From assembly GCA_009760855.2 (NCBI GenBank), contig WPIO01000243.1, positions 143,771 to 207,770 on the forward strand: DNA of 64,000 nt. The letters run 5' to 3'. The stretch comes from Cristatella mucedo (lineage: Eukaryota; Bryozoa; Phylactolaemata; Cristatellidae). Positions 11,270 through 23,830 of this stretch are shown here, piece by piece. The notes beneath the pieces are model-generated. The model ran no database searches. It was given only the letters and a program-made list of their open reading frames with translations, and had not been told where the DNA came from. The position numbers were made by a program, and so were the translations under genes. Positions within the stretch are counted from its first letter, which is position 1. Every line of letters starts with the position of its first letter.

Positions 11270-12060
11270 GCCTGTGCGCTGACTCATGCACTGGTAAGCG
11301 AGCAGCTCTCGGTGGCTGAGCTGCCGACGTCACGCCAGACATTCTGCGCCAACGACCAGGAGCGCGCCTCGATCGGCCGCGATCGCACTGCAAGCGATCC
11401 TCAAGAGGCGCCCGTCAATCAAGGTGGGCGTCTCGTGTACGGTAGCCGCACGGAAGACGAACTCGTTCAAATGGGCTTCGTACACGTCGATCTAAACTCA
11501 CCATATCGTCGAGAACTTCGTGCTTCACGACTGGACGCTGCACTTCCGGCCTATCAAGGATGCGAGCCAAACAGCCATCGTGGTGCAGGAGGAGTTCAAG
11601 GGAAGGTCGACCTGGTCGACTTTAACCTGTTCGATAAGGAGACCTACAAGGCGACTAACTATCCTTGTCTCGGACAGCGGCATGAATTGCTGCCACGCCA
11701 ACGGCCTCCCGAAAGGGTTCTTTTGGCTCATCTGCCTCGGCCATAAGTTTGCCACTTGCTTGATAACCGTGCTCAGCAAGACGACCAAGGTCCAGAATGA
11801 CGTCATTGGCAAGCCTTTCCACAGGTACGCCCGGACGCCCAACATTAAGCCGCTGTTCGCGTTGATCTATGACTGGGAGAAGCTCATCGAGTACTTCAGG
11901 CTGTCCCATGTGCAGTCGAAGACGCTCAGGCAGGAGAAAGCGACGCGGTAGAACTCGCTCCTGCACTGTCCTGCTCAGCATTCAGGCGATGAGTAAGGAG
12001 ATATTGAGCGTCTTTGAGTCTCGTCTGGGCATCGCTCGCACTGCACTGCAAGGATTCAAG
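11270..12060 (+). pseudogene. hAT-superfamily transposase remnant, N-terminal and middle part
   Basis: Broken plus-strand frames give a hAT-like order. First comes a region resembling the pre-catalytic domain (VSEQLSVAELPTSRQTF). Next is LHDWTLHFRPIKDASQTA, which matches the first catalytic strand region. Then a DSGMNCCHANGLPKG stretch (the usual D-N-A-x-N-M position) is followed by a C-x-G-H-K-F that stands for the C-x-x-H motif. Last, ATR-stop-NSLL represents the family's R-W-N-S signature, with the Trp codon turned to TAG at 11949-11951. Homology resumes at about 14750, after inserted LINE-A pieces. hAT transposases cut and paste DNA ends; this one is dead. Identification is from motif order, without a search. 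Confidence 0.6.
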
Positions 12061-12081
12061 AAGAAGAAGAAGAAGAAGAAA
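12057..12081. repeat. (AAG)n microsatellite
   Basis: Eight AAG units at the point where hAT homology stops and LINE-A sequence begins. Confidence 0.9.
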
Positions 12082-12385
12082 AGATGACAACTAGATTTCG
12101 CACAGAGGAAACATGAGGCATTTTGATAGAGCCGATTGGGAGAGTTAAGATTCCACAACACTGAATCACACTTGATTTCCAATAGCTATTAAGTCGGTTT
12201 TTATCGTCGTTCAAACAGAAAGTTTGCTGGGGTCCGTGTGCGGATGTCATCAATACCTGCTGCAAGGGAGTTGAGAGAATTCGACATGCTGGTGGGCTGG
12301 TTGATTGAAGAAAAGGTACAACTAGGTGTCGCTATTATTGTCATTGTATATTTTTTAAATCGAAGGCCTAGATTCTGCCTGACAA
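12082..12385 (-). mobile_element. LINE-A internal RT fragment, minus strand
   Basis: The reverse complement follows the LINE-A region just after the catalytic box: AATCTAGGCCTTCGATTT, ACACCTAGTTGTACC, TCGAATTCTCTCAACTCCCT, TGTGATTCAG, GAAATCTAGTTGTCAT. It ends internally without the family 3' terminus, so both ends are truncated. Confidence 0.7.
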
Positions 12386-12389
12386 TCAC

Positions 12390-13347
<958 letters not shown>

Positions 13348-13349
13348 AT

Positions 13350-14645
13350 AACACGAGAAAAGAAGCGGACCAAGCATAGAGCCCTGAAGTAAACCGCACT
13401 TCAGCGATTTTCCGGATGATCTTTGTCCACTCCTATAAATTCTCTGGAGTCTCCCACAGAAATAGGACCTGAATCATTGTAGAGATGTGCCAGTGATTCC
13501 CAGGCGAGGTGAGAGTTGCTCGAGAAGGACTTTGTGATTGATCCAGGCTTTCACTTCCATGCGGATTACACTTAGTTGTACTTTTGCTTTGATCCCTCCC
13601 AGCCCTCCAGCACGTCGAATTCTCTCAACTCCCTTGCTGCATGTATTGATGACATATTCACAGGGATAGCATCAAACATTTTTTAAATTGAATGATGATA
13701 AAAACTAACTTATTAGTTAGGGGCAAACTATGTGTGATTCAGAAATTGGAAAGGCTAACACTCAAAATCTGCTCTGCCAGCATATCTCCTGTTGAATCTG
13801 CACGAAATCTAGGTGTCATGTTCCAAAGTGACCTTTTCTTACACGATCACATCAGCTTCGCAATCAAGTCAACCTCCTTTTAGCTAAACAACATTGGTAA
13901 AATTTGGGCTTGCTTAGACAGGGATATTGTATCGAAACTAGCACAAGCATTTATGACATCCCGTCTCGACTTCTGTAACTTGGTGCTTGCTGGTCTACCG
14001 GCCTGTACTATCAGGCGCTTACAGTTGGTGAAGAACTCTGTAGCTAGGTTCGTCTTTTGTGAGCTTTGCAGTTGCCATATCACATCAATTATCGCCGACC
14101 TGCAGTGCCTCACAGCCAAGCAGCGTATCGGCTTCAAGATTCTTTCACTTAGTTTTACGTCCCTTCATTCTCTGGCCCAACCCTACCTATCAGAGCTAAT
14201 CCCCGCCAGGCTAACAATCGTGCAATCCACAGTTCTTACTCAAACCGTTAAGGCCATTACTCGTACGAACTTGAAGATATTGGGAGACCGTGCCTGTAGA
14301 TCGTATGCTACCAAAGCCCGGAACTCACTCCCGACTTGCATCACGACATCGCCTGACTTGACCACATTTAAAGAGAAGTTAAAAATTCACCCATTTAGGA
14401 AAGCCTTTAGTGGGTCCCTGTGATTCCTCATTTATGTGCTTATGCGTGCTGACACTGTGCATGCCGCCACAAACTACACGCATGCTGTCCCTGTGAACGT
14501 CACCCTAAGCATGTTTTTCATGTTTTTTTATCAAGCATGATACTACTCACCATTCGATCGCGTTTCCTTTGCAGCAAATGTACAGCACCTAGAAAGAGAC
14601 TGAATTCTCTGAGGGCGCTTTATCAAGTGCAATATAATAATAATT
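13350..14645 (+). mobile_element. LINE-A with inverted 5' segment
   Basis: Positions 13541-14645 are plus-strand LINE-A, from GFHFHADYT (the RT catalytic box, mutated from YADD) through the thumb region and 3' UTR to the (ATT)n end at about 14645. The preceding 13350-13540 is LINE-A in the opposite orientation. It encodes, on the minus strand, INHKVLLEQLSPRLGITGT and then [14 protein letters not shown], which in the element lies just upstream of the catalytic box. Stops occur at several points, so it is not functional. Confidence 0.8.
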
Positions 14646-14749
14646 ATTATTATAAGCATCTCTGAAGTGCCTCGAAAAAACAGTTTTCTTTGAGCACAAG
14701 ACATATGCACCATTGCAGTTATTATTATTGCCTTCATTGTGCTAGCAAC

Positions 14750-15560
14750 GAATGACAAACTCGAGAAGCTGAACGATATCGATGAGACATTCCTCAAGCA
14801 GCTTCCAATTCTTGCCATCGTTCTAGACCTCGACGTTGGCGCTCGAACAGTTTAAGCTTTAAGACGACTCTGCACGAGAAGAGTCACGTTCTGGCGCCAC
14901 GCGCTGCTGAAGCACCTCCTGAGCCAGACCTCGAGGATACCAATGGCACCACTGGCACCATGTCGAGACGCCGAAGGATTCGGTTCCTATCACAGCTCCC
15001 AAGGCCCTCATCACACCGTTGGTGGACAGCAATGTCGAAGCGCATAACATCCACGTCTTGGCGACTTGGTCCCCGCTCATGAAGGACAAATCGAACCAAG
15101 GGCTCGGCATCTGAGGCGCCCAGATCGAGCGCCCCAAGAAGCTACTCGAAGACTCGACGAAATAAATTGGAGCTGGCTTGAGCGAACACGCGACGGACGA
15201 TGAGGTGTCAGCCAAGAAGCAGCGCCTGACGAAGTCGTCGTCGATGTACGACATCTCAGACGATGAGGTGAGAGACAGGGAACAAAAGAACGCGACGCTG
15301 GCAGCTCAGCTGCCAACCTGGCCGTTCGCGCGGGGATCGAATACACGGCACGGCCGGCCTGGAGTACGGTATCTGTGCAGCCGGCCTCGAAAGACGTCTT
15401 CGCCGCCGCCAAGCAGCAGCTGCCGCACAGCATGAAGGAGACCGCCGAAATCCAGATGTGGTGGAAGCGGCCCTGCTCTCCATTGGTGGCGCTTACTGCC
15501 AGGTCGAGGCTCCGTGTAGCGGCTGCTATAAACAAGTAAGAGGATAACTTTTCCACCCGA
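14750..15560 (+). pseudogene. hAT transposase remnant, C-terminal part
   Basis: Broken plus-strand frames give KLEKLNDIDETFLKQL, then HVLATWSPLMKDKSN (the family's L-A-T-x-L-D-P-x-x-K-D region) and KKLLEDSTK. An acidic, Lys-rich stretch follows (SEHATDDEVSAKKQRL; SDDEVRD). The order continues the fragment at 11270-12060. The C-terminal dimerisation region is not clearly readable. Stops and frame changes are frequent. Confidence 0.5.
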
Positions 15561-15879
15561 CGCTGGAACTGCGCCGACGAAGAAGCGAAGCGGCCTGAAG
15601 CTCGGCGTCTTCAGCTATCTGCGTTTTGTGTGTTTCAATCGCGATGCTTGCAAATAGAACGCATTTGCAGTTGTTTTGCAGTAGCATGACGTCCAAACTC
15701 CGGGAGGGACGGGTTGGCGTGGGTGGGCAGTGCCTGAGAGCTTTAGCGATGCTTGCCCATGGGTACCCGCCAGAATGACAATTGAGGGCTCTGGCGGGTG
15801 GTGAGGGAGCACGTGACAGAAGGAATGATGAGGTTGGATATATGCAGGTCTAGGCACCAGTGAGTCTAAGCGCCGAACC
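15561..15879. other. Unassigned DNA
   Basis: No coding signal or repeat recognised. Confidence 0.5.
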
Positions 15880-16035
15880 GCTTAGGCCCAGTGGTTAAGG
15901 CGGTCGTCCCGACCGAGGTCAAGGCGAAAGTATTCTATAGCCGAGCTCGTGGTCTCGAGCCCCGTGGCATATGAGAAGCGCCTGAACAACAGAGATTAGG
16001 GTCTCTTATGATGATATACAAATGAATTCATTCCA
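15880..16035 (+). mobile_element. SINE-2 copy
   Basis: The A box TAGGCCCAGTGGTTAAGGCG and B box GTGGTCTCGAGCCCC are separated by a long variable-arm-like segment. The end is AGATTAGGGTCTCTTATGAT then ATATACAAATGAATTCATT, resembling the LINE-A terminus. It is the best-preserved A box of this family in the window. Confidence 0.7.
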
Positions 16036-17579
16036 TCTTTAGCTCATGGAATCAGACCGAGTGAAGAGCAGTGGGATGAGAATCATTTTGTGAAAAGGTC
16101 AGCTCTACCAACCTTTGATGGGAAGACAGTGAAGCTCAGGTAGAAGTGATGGAATGTGGCAAAATTTTTTTTGAAGACCAACCAGACGAGCTGCTGAGAT
16201 TTCCACCAGTTTTGAAGGCCGCAGGGTGAAGGCCCGAGTTCTTGAATAAAGGGATGTGCCGCAATCTAGGTGCATTGTCGTGCTAGCTAGTTCGGCTAAG
16301 CTATTCTTTTTTCAAACTACCATCCTACTCTTTTTATGGCTTAGTTTTGGCAATGCTGTTCAGCTGAAAGTAAGCTGACTTCGAGGGTGAGGAAATAACC
16401 TCATCAAATGACACGGAGTTGTTGTTTTGAAATAGGGCGCGACGATTTCGGCCAGGTGTTGTGGAAGTGGTGCTAGCTGAACTAATCTTGAGGGTGTGGT
16501 TGTCTAACGCTTATGTGCCATTGCGCTTGCCCAAAATATTAGATTGGTCTTATTGTTGTCAAGTGTCAAGAAGTAAGTGGTCTCAAAATTATCCTCGATA
16601 CAGGCTGCAAATGAGATAATGAAGTCTGATGCAGAGCAAGGTTGAGAATGGAGTAGAATGCAGAGCAAGGTCAACAGCAGTTTGAGCCGAATGTCATCGC
16701 CCCGCAGGAATGAAGGCAAGATTGTTCACGTTGAATGGCACCTGCCAGAGTGAGAGAATATACCGGCCAGATTATTAGTTACGCGTCCCTGACGACGTCC
16801 CTGCGCCGTTACGTTTGCGCCGTGGAGTGGCGCCCGCGGATTTCGAAAAGCTGCGCTTCGTCCGCAGCTCCGCTCAGCCGCTCAGCCGCTCAGCACTCGT
16901 TCGGAGAGCGTGGCGAAAAGGTTTTAATTTTGTGCCCAATCCAGCCGCTCGGGACTGTCATTTTACGAGGCTGTCTCCGAACGGGATCCAATCGGGAGCG
17001 GACAGGTGTGGCAAGGCGCGAGACCGACCTCCAGATGGCGACCTTGGCCGCTGGCTGACGGCGTCGGCGATACGGCGGCGGCTCGGCATAATCCCAAACC
17101 CGATCGGCCTGTCGGCCACAGCCGCCGGCCGATTACTTTCGAGCTCGCCCGACAGCCTTTGACGTGGCAGGATTCCTGAGTCGCCGGAAGCGGACGCAGG
17201 GCTCAGGGCTCGATGGCGGCGTCGGCTTCGGCGGCAGCGGCCCAGTGGCAAAAGCAATGGCGGCGCCCCAGTGGAGGAGGAAGCGGCGGCCAATGCAAGT
17301 GCGGCTACTCCGTCGGGCTGATTTTCGTGTTCATGATCCGAACCTACTGGTGGCAGGCTGAGCCGCGGAGTGGACACCAGCCAGTAGATACGGTGTGCAC
17401 AGGTCTACTAGCGAGATGAGCGATCGTGCCTCGCCGACTGGAATTACGGTCTGCATTCATGGGCATGGCAGAATTTCCGAGAGATACAGCACCGCCTGCA
17501 GTGCTGCAGGCCACCTACTCCCGGCTAGAAGGCAGTTGGCTCCAATGCTCGCTAATCGCAGCCACGACGGTTTTGGCCA
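16036..17579. other. Unassigned DNA; GC-rich from about 16780 to 17400
   Basis: No gene is supported. The GC-rich part has overlapping open frames on both strands (up to 139 aa) with Arg/Ala/Pro bias and no domain. Confidence 0.45.
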
Positions 17580-17810
17580 GCTCTCTCTGTCTCTCTCTGT
17601 GTCTCTGTTTCTGTCTCTCTCTGTCTCTGTCTCTCTCTGTCTCTGCCTCTCTCTGTCTTTCTCTGTCTCTCTCTGTCTCTCTATGTCTCTGTCTTTCTCT
17701 GTCTCTCTCTGTCTCTGTCTCTCTCTGTCTCCGTCTCTCTCCATCTTTGTGTCTCCGTGTCTCTGTGTCTCTCTCTCACTCTCTGTCTGTCTGGCTGTCT
17801 CTCGGAGAAA
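17580..17810. repeat. (CT)n/(CTGT)n microsatellite
   Basis: About 230 bases of CTCTCTGT-like repeat. Frames across it encode only Leu/Ser runs. Confidence 0.95.
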
Positions 17811-18389
17811 CGGATTCGTTCGACCGCACAGCAAGCCACAGCCGGCCTAGCTGAACGGCGTTGCCTGACGGGCGGCCCACTCCTATGGCTACATGGCGGT
17901 AGTGGGCGTCGAGCAGTTACCGGCGGGGCGAATCGTCACGCGGGATTACAATGCCCTCGCCCTGCCATTATTGAGCACGCCAGATGGGTGGGTGCTGAAC
18001 CGTGAAGCGCGGGCACGCCCATTTCGTCCGATTGCCGATTCGTGCCGGTCGAGAGCCGGATGTGTCATAATCCAAGTTTAGACGGTTCAGAAAGCCCAGC
18101 TCAAATGATGGTGATAGGGCTGCAGTAACAGAAGGAACTCTTGAATGCTAAATCAATCAGATTATGACACCACAAGGGATTATTGGCGATTCCCGAATTG
18201 CAGCCTATTGGATGGCGGTAGTATGTCGTACGCTACAGTTACACAGCTGCTTCACGCCGGACATCAAGTCATGCTGCTGTACTTTAAGCATCTCACCGAG
18301 TCGTATGCTTCGGCGGTGCTGCGCACGCGTGTCCCTTGATGGCTGTCGAGTAGCATACTCTAATCTATTGTAAGACTAAACTATTTGCT
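17811..18389. other. Unassigned DNA
   Basis: Short open frames only; nothing recognised. Confidence 0.5.
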
Positions 18390-19560
18390 AGCCGATACTG
18401 AGAGGTCGCACTCCCCAAGATATTAACGGCTCGACCGACAAGTTTTCAGTCTTCTTCACTGAAAACATTGTGCACACAATGGAACCTCGATAAAGCCTCT
18501 CAGACCACAGTAAGTGCTGAATCGCAGTCTGTAACTTTTCTTAAGAGATTTTGAGATTTCTTCATGCGATTCGGCTACCTTAATGAGGTCTAACAAACAG
18601 AGCTCGTCTCCAGAAGTCACTAAATCATTCATACTATGCTGTTGTCATTGAGCATGCTATCACTAACCGTCCGATCGTGCTTCCTTTGCAGCAAATGCAA
18701 AGTGCTTAGAAAGAGATTAAGTTCTCTGAAAGCGCTAGATCAAATGTATTATTATAACTATTATCCCCTCTGTCGTCAACATTCACAAACAAACTTAGCC
18801 CAACCATAACATAAATTCTCAACGCTTCTCTGGAAAATAGGCTGTACTCAAGTCTTTTAAATTGCCCGTTGTCAATCCTGTATTTAAAAAGCATGAATTA
18901 CAAACAGAGGTCTTTGCAGACTATCGCCCAGTTTCCTCTCTTCCTTTTCATGAAAGATTCTTAAAAATATTGTCGCTAAGCAGTTTGTAGTCCGCATTGA
19001 AAATTTTTCAGGAGTATCATAATAAATATTCAAGCGGCAGCGCTCCACTGAAACCACTCTCCTACGTGTAACCAATGAGATCCTATCCAGCAACAATGGC
19101 GGAAATGTCCCAGACCTAGCCCTGCTAGAGTTATCGGCTGCCTCAAGCGATACTGATCCCTATGTCCTACTTGAAGGATTGACGGAAACGATCGGTCCGG
19201 CAGACGAGGCACTATCGTGGTTTAAATCGTATTTGTCCGATCGTGTTCCATCCGTATCGTGTGGGCGGTCAGGTCGCACCTAACAGACCGGTCTCGTGTC
19301 GAGTCCCTCAATGGTGGGACTCTACACTTCGTTCTCGTTTGTTTTCTGTTCTCAGTTTCTGTACTCAAACTCGGGCAAAAGTGATTCGGGCCAACGGAAT
19401 TAACCCGAATCAATCGTATACCGATAATGCTCAGCTGTTTGTGTCTTTTAAGCCGTCGGAATCTGCTGAATCTGCAACTGATAAACTTAATGCTTGCTTT
19501 GCAAGACGTACGACTCTGGATATCTGCAAATTTCCTTAAACTAAGCTACAATAAAATGTC
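18390..19560 (+). mobile_element. LINE-B copy 2, linker and RT region (degenerate)
   Basis: Homologous in order to LINE-B copy 1 (4240-6340). Shared blocks are TCGCACT-CC-AGATATTA, the DYRPVS RT start near 18915, ACTGAAACC-CTCTCCTACG and ACCAATGAGATCC. The RT middle around 19240-19320 includes PNRPVSCRVPQWWDS, where the family has a G-V-P-Q-G-S-type motif. It carries many frameshifts, and a LINE-A tail is nested at 18635-18768. Confidence 0.7.
18635..18768 (+). mobile_element. LINE-A 3' tail nested in LINE-B
   Basis: It has the LINE-A terminus (CCTTTGCAGCAAATG, CTTAGAAAGAGATTAAG, TTCTCTGAAAGCGC, ATTATTAT). LINE-B homology resumes directly after it, so LINE-A inserted later. Confidence 0.8.
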
Positions 19561-19675
19561 AAGTATAAGATGAGATAGTTTCAATGTCTGAATAGTCTTT
19601 GAGCAAAGAATTTGATGAATGAATTTATGTTTCTTCTTGTGCGGGGTATTTCGGCTCCAGAGCCAGTGACTATTG

Positions 19676-19861
19676 CAGATACACACACGCAGACGCACAC
19701 AGAAACACACATACACACGCATGCATGGAAACATATCCATGCACGCACTCCCGCGTGCTCATACACCCACACACATGCACACACGCATGCACCCACACAC
19801 ACACGTTTGCACACCGACACGCACACACACACACACACACACATACACACACACATATCTA

Positions 19862-19892
<31 letters not shown>

Positions 19893-19895
19893 TGC
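19676..19895. repeat. (CA)n then (TA)n compound microsatellite
   Basis: About 180 bases of imperfect CA/CACG repeats passing into about 35 bases of TA. Confidence 0.95.
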
Positions 19896-19984
19896 TAGTA
19901 AGTTCTAGTCTTGAAATAGAGCTAATAATTCCACTCAGTCAGCATTGCTTCGGGTGTAAAACGACCTACTTGGGAATGCAGACA

Positions 19985-20365
19985 TGGGTAGAGTATCTCT
20001 ACTTGTTTTGCTCGATCTTTCAGCAGCTTTTGATACTATCAATCACCAAGTCTTTCTTGAACGCCTCTCATCTCGCCTGGGCATCACTGGCACTGCTCTG
20101 CAATAGTTCGGGTCATATCTCAGTGAGAGGGTATCGATGTGAATGGAAAACAATTATCCGAGGTATTATACCTCTGAAATGTGGCGTTCCTCAGGGCTCC
20201 GCGCTTGTCCTTTTCACGGTCCGGTTCTTTTCACGGTTTTTACTCGCGCCGATGCGATGTGCCAAGCACAATCTGGGCTTTCAATTTTATGCGGATGACA
20301 CTCAGTTGTGCCTCTGCTTTGATCTCTCCCAGTCCTCGAGCACGTTTCATGGTTTCAGATTGCAA
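19985..20365 (+). mobile_element. LINE-A RT fragment
   Basis: It encodes RT motifs in shifted frames: LLDLSAAFDTINHQVFLERL, LGITGTALQ, a C-G-V-P-Q-G-S-A motif, and the intact catalytic box FQFYADDTQL at about 20282-20309. Truncated at both ends; no tail. Confidence 0.8.
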
Positions 20366-21554
20366 GGCACAGTTAGAGATATCTATTAAAAAGGAAAGTA
20401 TGTGAATTTACTGCCCGCATTTCTAGAAAGGAGGAGGAAGCCAGTCAATGGTTCAGCGATTAGCGAGTCAGGCTAAAGGTGACCTGACGAGTTCTCGCTG
20501 AAAAGCGCAGTGAAACAAATATTATTTTTCGAGGAACTGATATCATTCACGGTACGAATGTACTCTAGGATGTTTTAAGTCGCGAATTTATTTATCTTTG
20601 AGACTTGTTTCATATAGAGACTGTGAGAACCCTTTTCTTGGCAAGTCATTTGATTAATGGAATCTGTAGCGGAGCTATTGGTGGCAGGGGGCATTTGGAC
20701 CCCTTTAGTGACGCAGCGGTCTGGCCGCCCAATATTCCCATGCCAACCTGAACGAAGTAAACTGTGCAGCTTACTACGCTGCCCCGGTGAGTCAGTTTCG
20801 TGACTTCAACGAGGACTTAAGCAGAACAGTCTCGAATGCAAGTTGTTCTGGCGGCGAAGACGCTTAAGCAGCTGTGAACTGAGAGAGGGCAATCATGTAT
20901 GATACCTTTTGTAGCTCAGCAAAATTGCTGTCTACCAGCCTGGCCTCTGAATAATAGGTAGCTATTTGGTTTACGAAACAGCGAGTTTTTAGCATCTTTG
21001 TTTCTCGCGGTCGCTCACCGATACTAGCGTGCATCTTCGATTGAAGGGAGTTAGGCTGGCTTTTTTTAAATGATGAAGCTTTGACAGACGCTGGCAGCAT
21101 TGCTCGTTTTTTACGTATCCCTGTTTGCACTTCCTAATTCACGATCTATAGTTGTGCCGTCGCTGATTGAAGCTTGGCATGTCGACTTATTATCTAGGTT
21201 TCTCCACTGCACGCGAGGCTGTCAAAAGCGCACTTGATTGCCTGCATGGCCTCAGCAAGAGAATGGATGAAGCATGGACGCAACGACAGCCCTATGGCGA
21301 TAGGCAAAGCCTTCAAGAGGCTCAGCAACAGAGCTTAGCACTAGCATGTAGTGCGATACATTCCGATACAATCCTACATCTTTAATGCATTCCAAGCAGT
21401 GGCAAGATTTGAGTAAAGCTTACGGCCGTGGCGTGGAAATGAGATTCATTCGCCGCGAGGAGGGGCCACGAAAATGGATGCGAGGTGCAGGAGCAATAAT
21501 GTTGGCGGGTCGTTGCGGTCACGTGGTTCCGCCCACACCGACGCGTTCCATGCT
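20366..21554. other. Unassigned DNA
   Basis: No gene is supported. At 20445-20465 a TGGTTCAGCGATTAGCG word resembles a pol III A box, but no good B box follows. Confidence 0.45.
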
Positions 21555-21623
21555 CTCTCCCTGTCTCTGTCTCTGTGTCTCTGTGTGTGTGTGTGTGTCT
21601 CTCTCTCTCTGTCTCTGTCTGCC

Positions 21624-21658
<35 letters not shown>

Positions 21659-21662
21659 CTCC
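21555..21662. repeat. (CT)n/(GT)n/(CTGT)n microsatellite
   Basis: About 105 bases of CT, GT and CTGT repeats next to a truncated LINE-A. Confidence 0.95.
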
Positions 21663-21694
21663 ATTTTCTCTTACTCTCGTATCTACTGGTGCTC

Positions 21695-22290
21695 CGGAGC
21701 TGCTCGTCACAGCACACCACTTCTAGCCGACCTGCACTGGCTACCAGTCAAGCAACGGATCGACTTCCAGATTTTGTGCCCTCACTTTTAGGTCACTTTA
21801 TTCTTTGGCTCCAGCCTATCTCTCAAATCTACTCCCCCACCAGGTCAAGCATCGTACCACCTTCTTTTCGGATCCAACAGTTTGCAAATACCTCGTACAA
21901 ACCTCAAATCCTTTGGAGATTGTGTATTTATTTTGTATGCTCCCAAAGCCTGGAACTCACTCCCGACTTGCGTCCGAACATCTCCTGACTTGATTACATT
22001 TAAACAGAACTTAAAACACACCTATTTAGGACAGCATTTAATGGGTCCTTTTGATTCGTCTTTCCTGTGCTTATGCGTGCTGACACTGTGCATACTGCCA
22101 CTAACCACATTTGTATGATGACCCTGTGCATGTCACCCCTAACCATGGTATTTATGTTGTTTATCAAGCATGATATTACTCACCATTCAATCGCGTTTCC
22201 CTTTGCAGCAAATTTAAAGCGCCTAGAATGAGAATGAGTTCTCTGAGGGCGCTTTATCAAGTGCATTACTAATATTATTGTTATTACGCT
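21695..22290 (+). mobile_element. LINE-A 3' end
   Basis: It starts in the ORF2 C-terminal region ([18 protein letters not shown]), carries the W-N-S-L-P motif with frameshifts, and ends with GCGCTTTATCAAGTGCATTA and ATT repeats. Confidence 0.85.
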
Positions 22291-23284
22291 ACAGCTACTA
22301 ACGATACATCCGTATGTACGCTAGCATGTGGTGCCTGTGCACGATGCAGTACAGCCGTCGTCGTCAACACCACAACTCGCTTGTGCGGGCTTCGTTCTTC
22401 ATCGTGCAGCTGCCGTGCGCCCGAGCCCTTACACTGTCGCGGTCCGAGCTACGGCCACGTGCGGCCTCTTTCCGCAGCCAAGATGTAGGTCACGACTGCG
22501 CGTAATTAACTGGCACGTTGCTTTGACGGCAGAGTTTTTCTTGGCTCGCCCCGAGAGATTTTGCCACGGCTTGGGGCGCAGCTGTTGCTAAGTACGGTAT
22601 GATTTTGATAGAGGAACTCGTCAATTCCGCTGGCTGGTACGAGGTGCGTTTACTTTGTACCAGCTACAGCGGAAACGTAGAGCAGCAGGACTTCCCGGTC
22701 ATTATTATTTTAATATTATATATTATTATATGTCCCGCGGCGCTGGATCAGGAGTGCTGGACCAGTGGGTGCAAAAATGGGTGCTTAATAGCGGAGGGGG
22801 GCCATCTGTGTAGCTCGTCCCCGAGGGAGAAATATTCTAGGAATGCCGCCGGTCAGGCGAGAATGCTGCCGTAGAAAAGAATTCGCTCCGCTCCGCTTAG
22901 ACTCTGAAAGAGCTCCCATCTGGCCTTCGTTTTTGTGGCCTTCGTACTCTGATCGGAGACGCTCGAGTGGGCAGGCACGCAAGCATGCGCCAAGCTGCGC
23001 ATTCATAGATACCGTTCTTAGTTTGCACACACTCTAGTGTTTACTGCATCGAATTCATGTGCTCGTGGTTTCGTGCGCAGACTTGTTTAAGGCTGGTGGA
23101 CATTTGACGTTTCTCCGCGACAAAAAAACTGCGCGTGCATGGTTGCGATCGCGTCGAGTGGTTAATGTTTTTTAACGTGCTTTCTTAGTTAATGGTCGGG
23201 GGTTATGCGTGCTTGCTGCGTAAGCTTCGTCGTGAGTGTCTACCATCGTAGGCTGCTAAAAGAAATCTCGCTAGCTCTCTAATT
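22291..23284. other. Unassigned DNA
   Basis: No supported gene. A short AT-rich patch at 22700-22735 resembles an (ATT)n tail without the rest of a LINE. Confidence 0.45.
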
Positions 23285-23830
23285 TTGTCAAAGCTGGACT
23301 TCTCCGTTTCGGCTGGGCTACCAAAAAAGGCCATTCAAAATCTACAGCTGGTTATTAATATGGCCACAAGGATAGTCACCACAGCTCAGAGGTTCTGCCA
23401 CGCGTCTCGTGCGCTGAAAGAGCTGAGATTGCTTAAGGTCGATCAAAGGTCACAGACGAAAGTTCTTACTTAGACCTAAAAAGCTTGCCATGGCTTGGAT
23501 TCTTCAGATCTAGGCTGAGCTGCTGCTGTCCCAGCCTCAGCCTCCTCGTGCACATACAGGTACTCTGAGGGCAATGCATTAGCTGTACCAGTCCAACGCT
23601 TCTGCCACCACCTGTCGCAGAAGTTTATGCACTGACGATCCTAGACAGCGGAAATACCTTATAAGATTTTTATGCAACGCCATCTTCTCCCCTGCTGCCG
23701 ACTGTGACACGTTCTATCCAGCTGTGCTGAGCTGCTACTTCCAGACTACTCACTATTTCAGATTCACTCCTTACTCGGCGATGCTATTCACGCTCTACGC
23801 TGGTTTGCGGTTCCTGAAAGGTTCAGAGTT
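23285..23830 (+). mobile_element. LINE-B ORF2 C-terminal fragment
   Basis: The first 60 residues in one frame read SKLDFSVSAGLPKKAIQNLQ then a region aligned with 6660-6780 of LINE-B copy 1. Later blocks (GCTGAGCTGCTGC, CCTCCTCGTGC, GCTGTACCA) follow in the same order. It is diverged and lacks the extreme 3' end. Confidence 0.65.

Noticed and set aside
20440-20500. tRNA-like A-box word TGGTTCAGCGATTAGCG
   Set aside because: No acceptable B box at the right distance and no matching repeat elsewhere in the window.
17580-21660. Short tandem repeats considered as a CRISPR array
   Set aside because: They are simple di- and tetranucleotide microsatellites without regular unique spacers, in a eukaryotic context.
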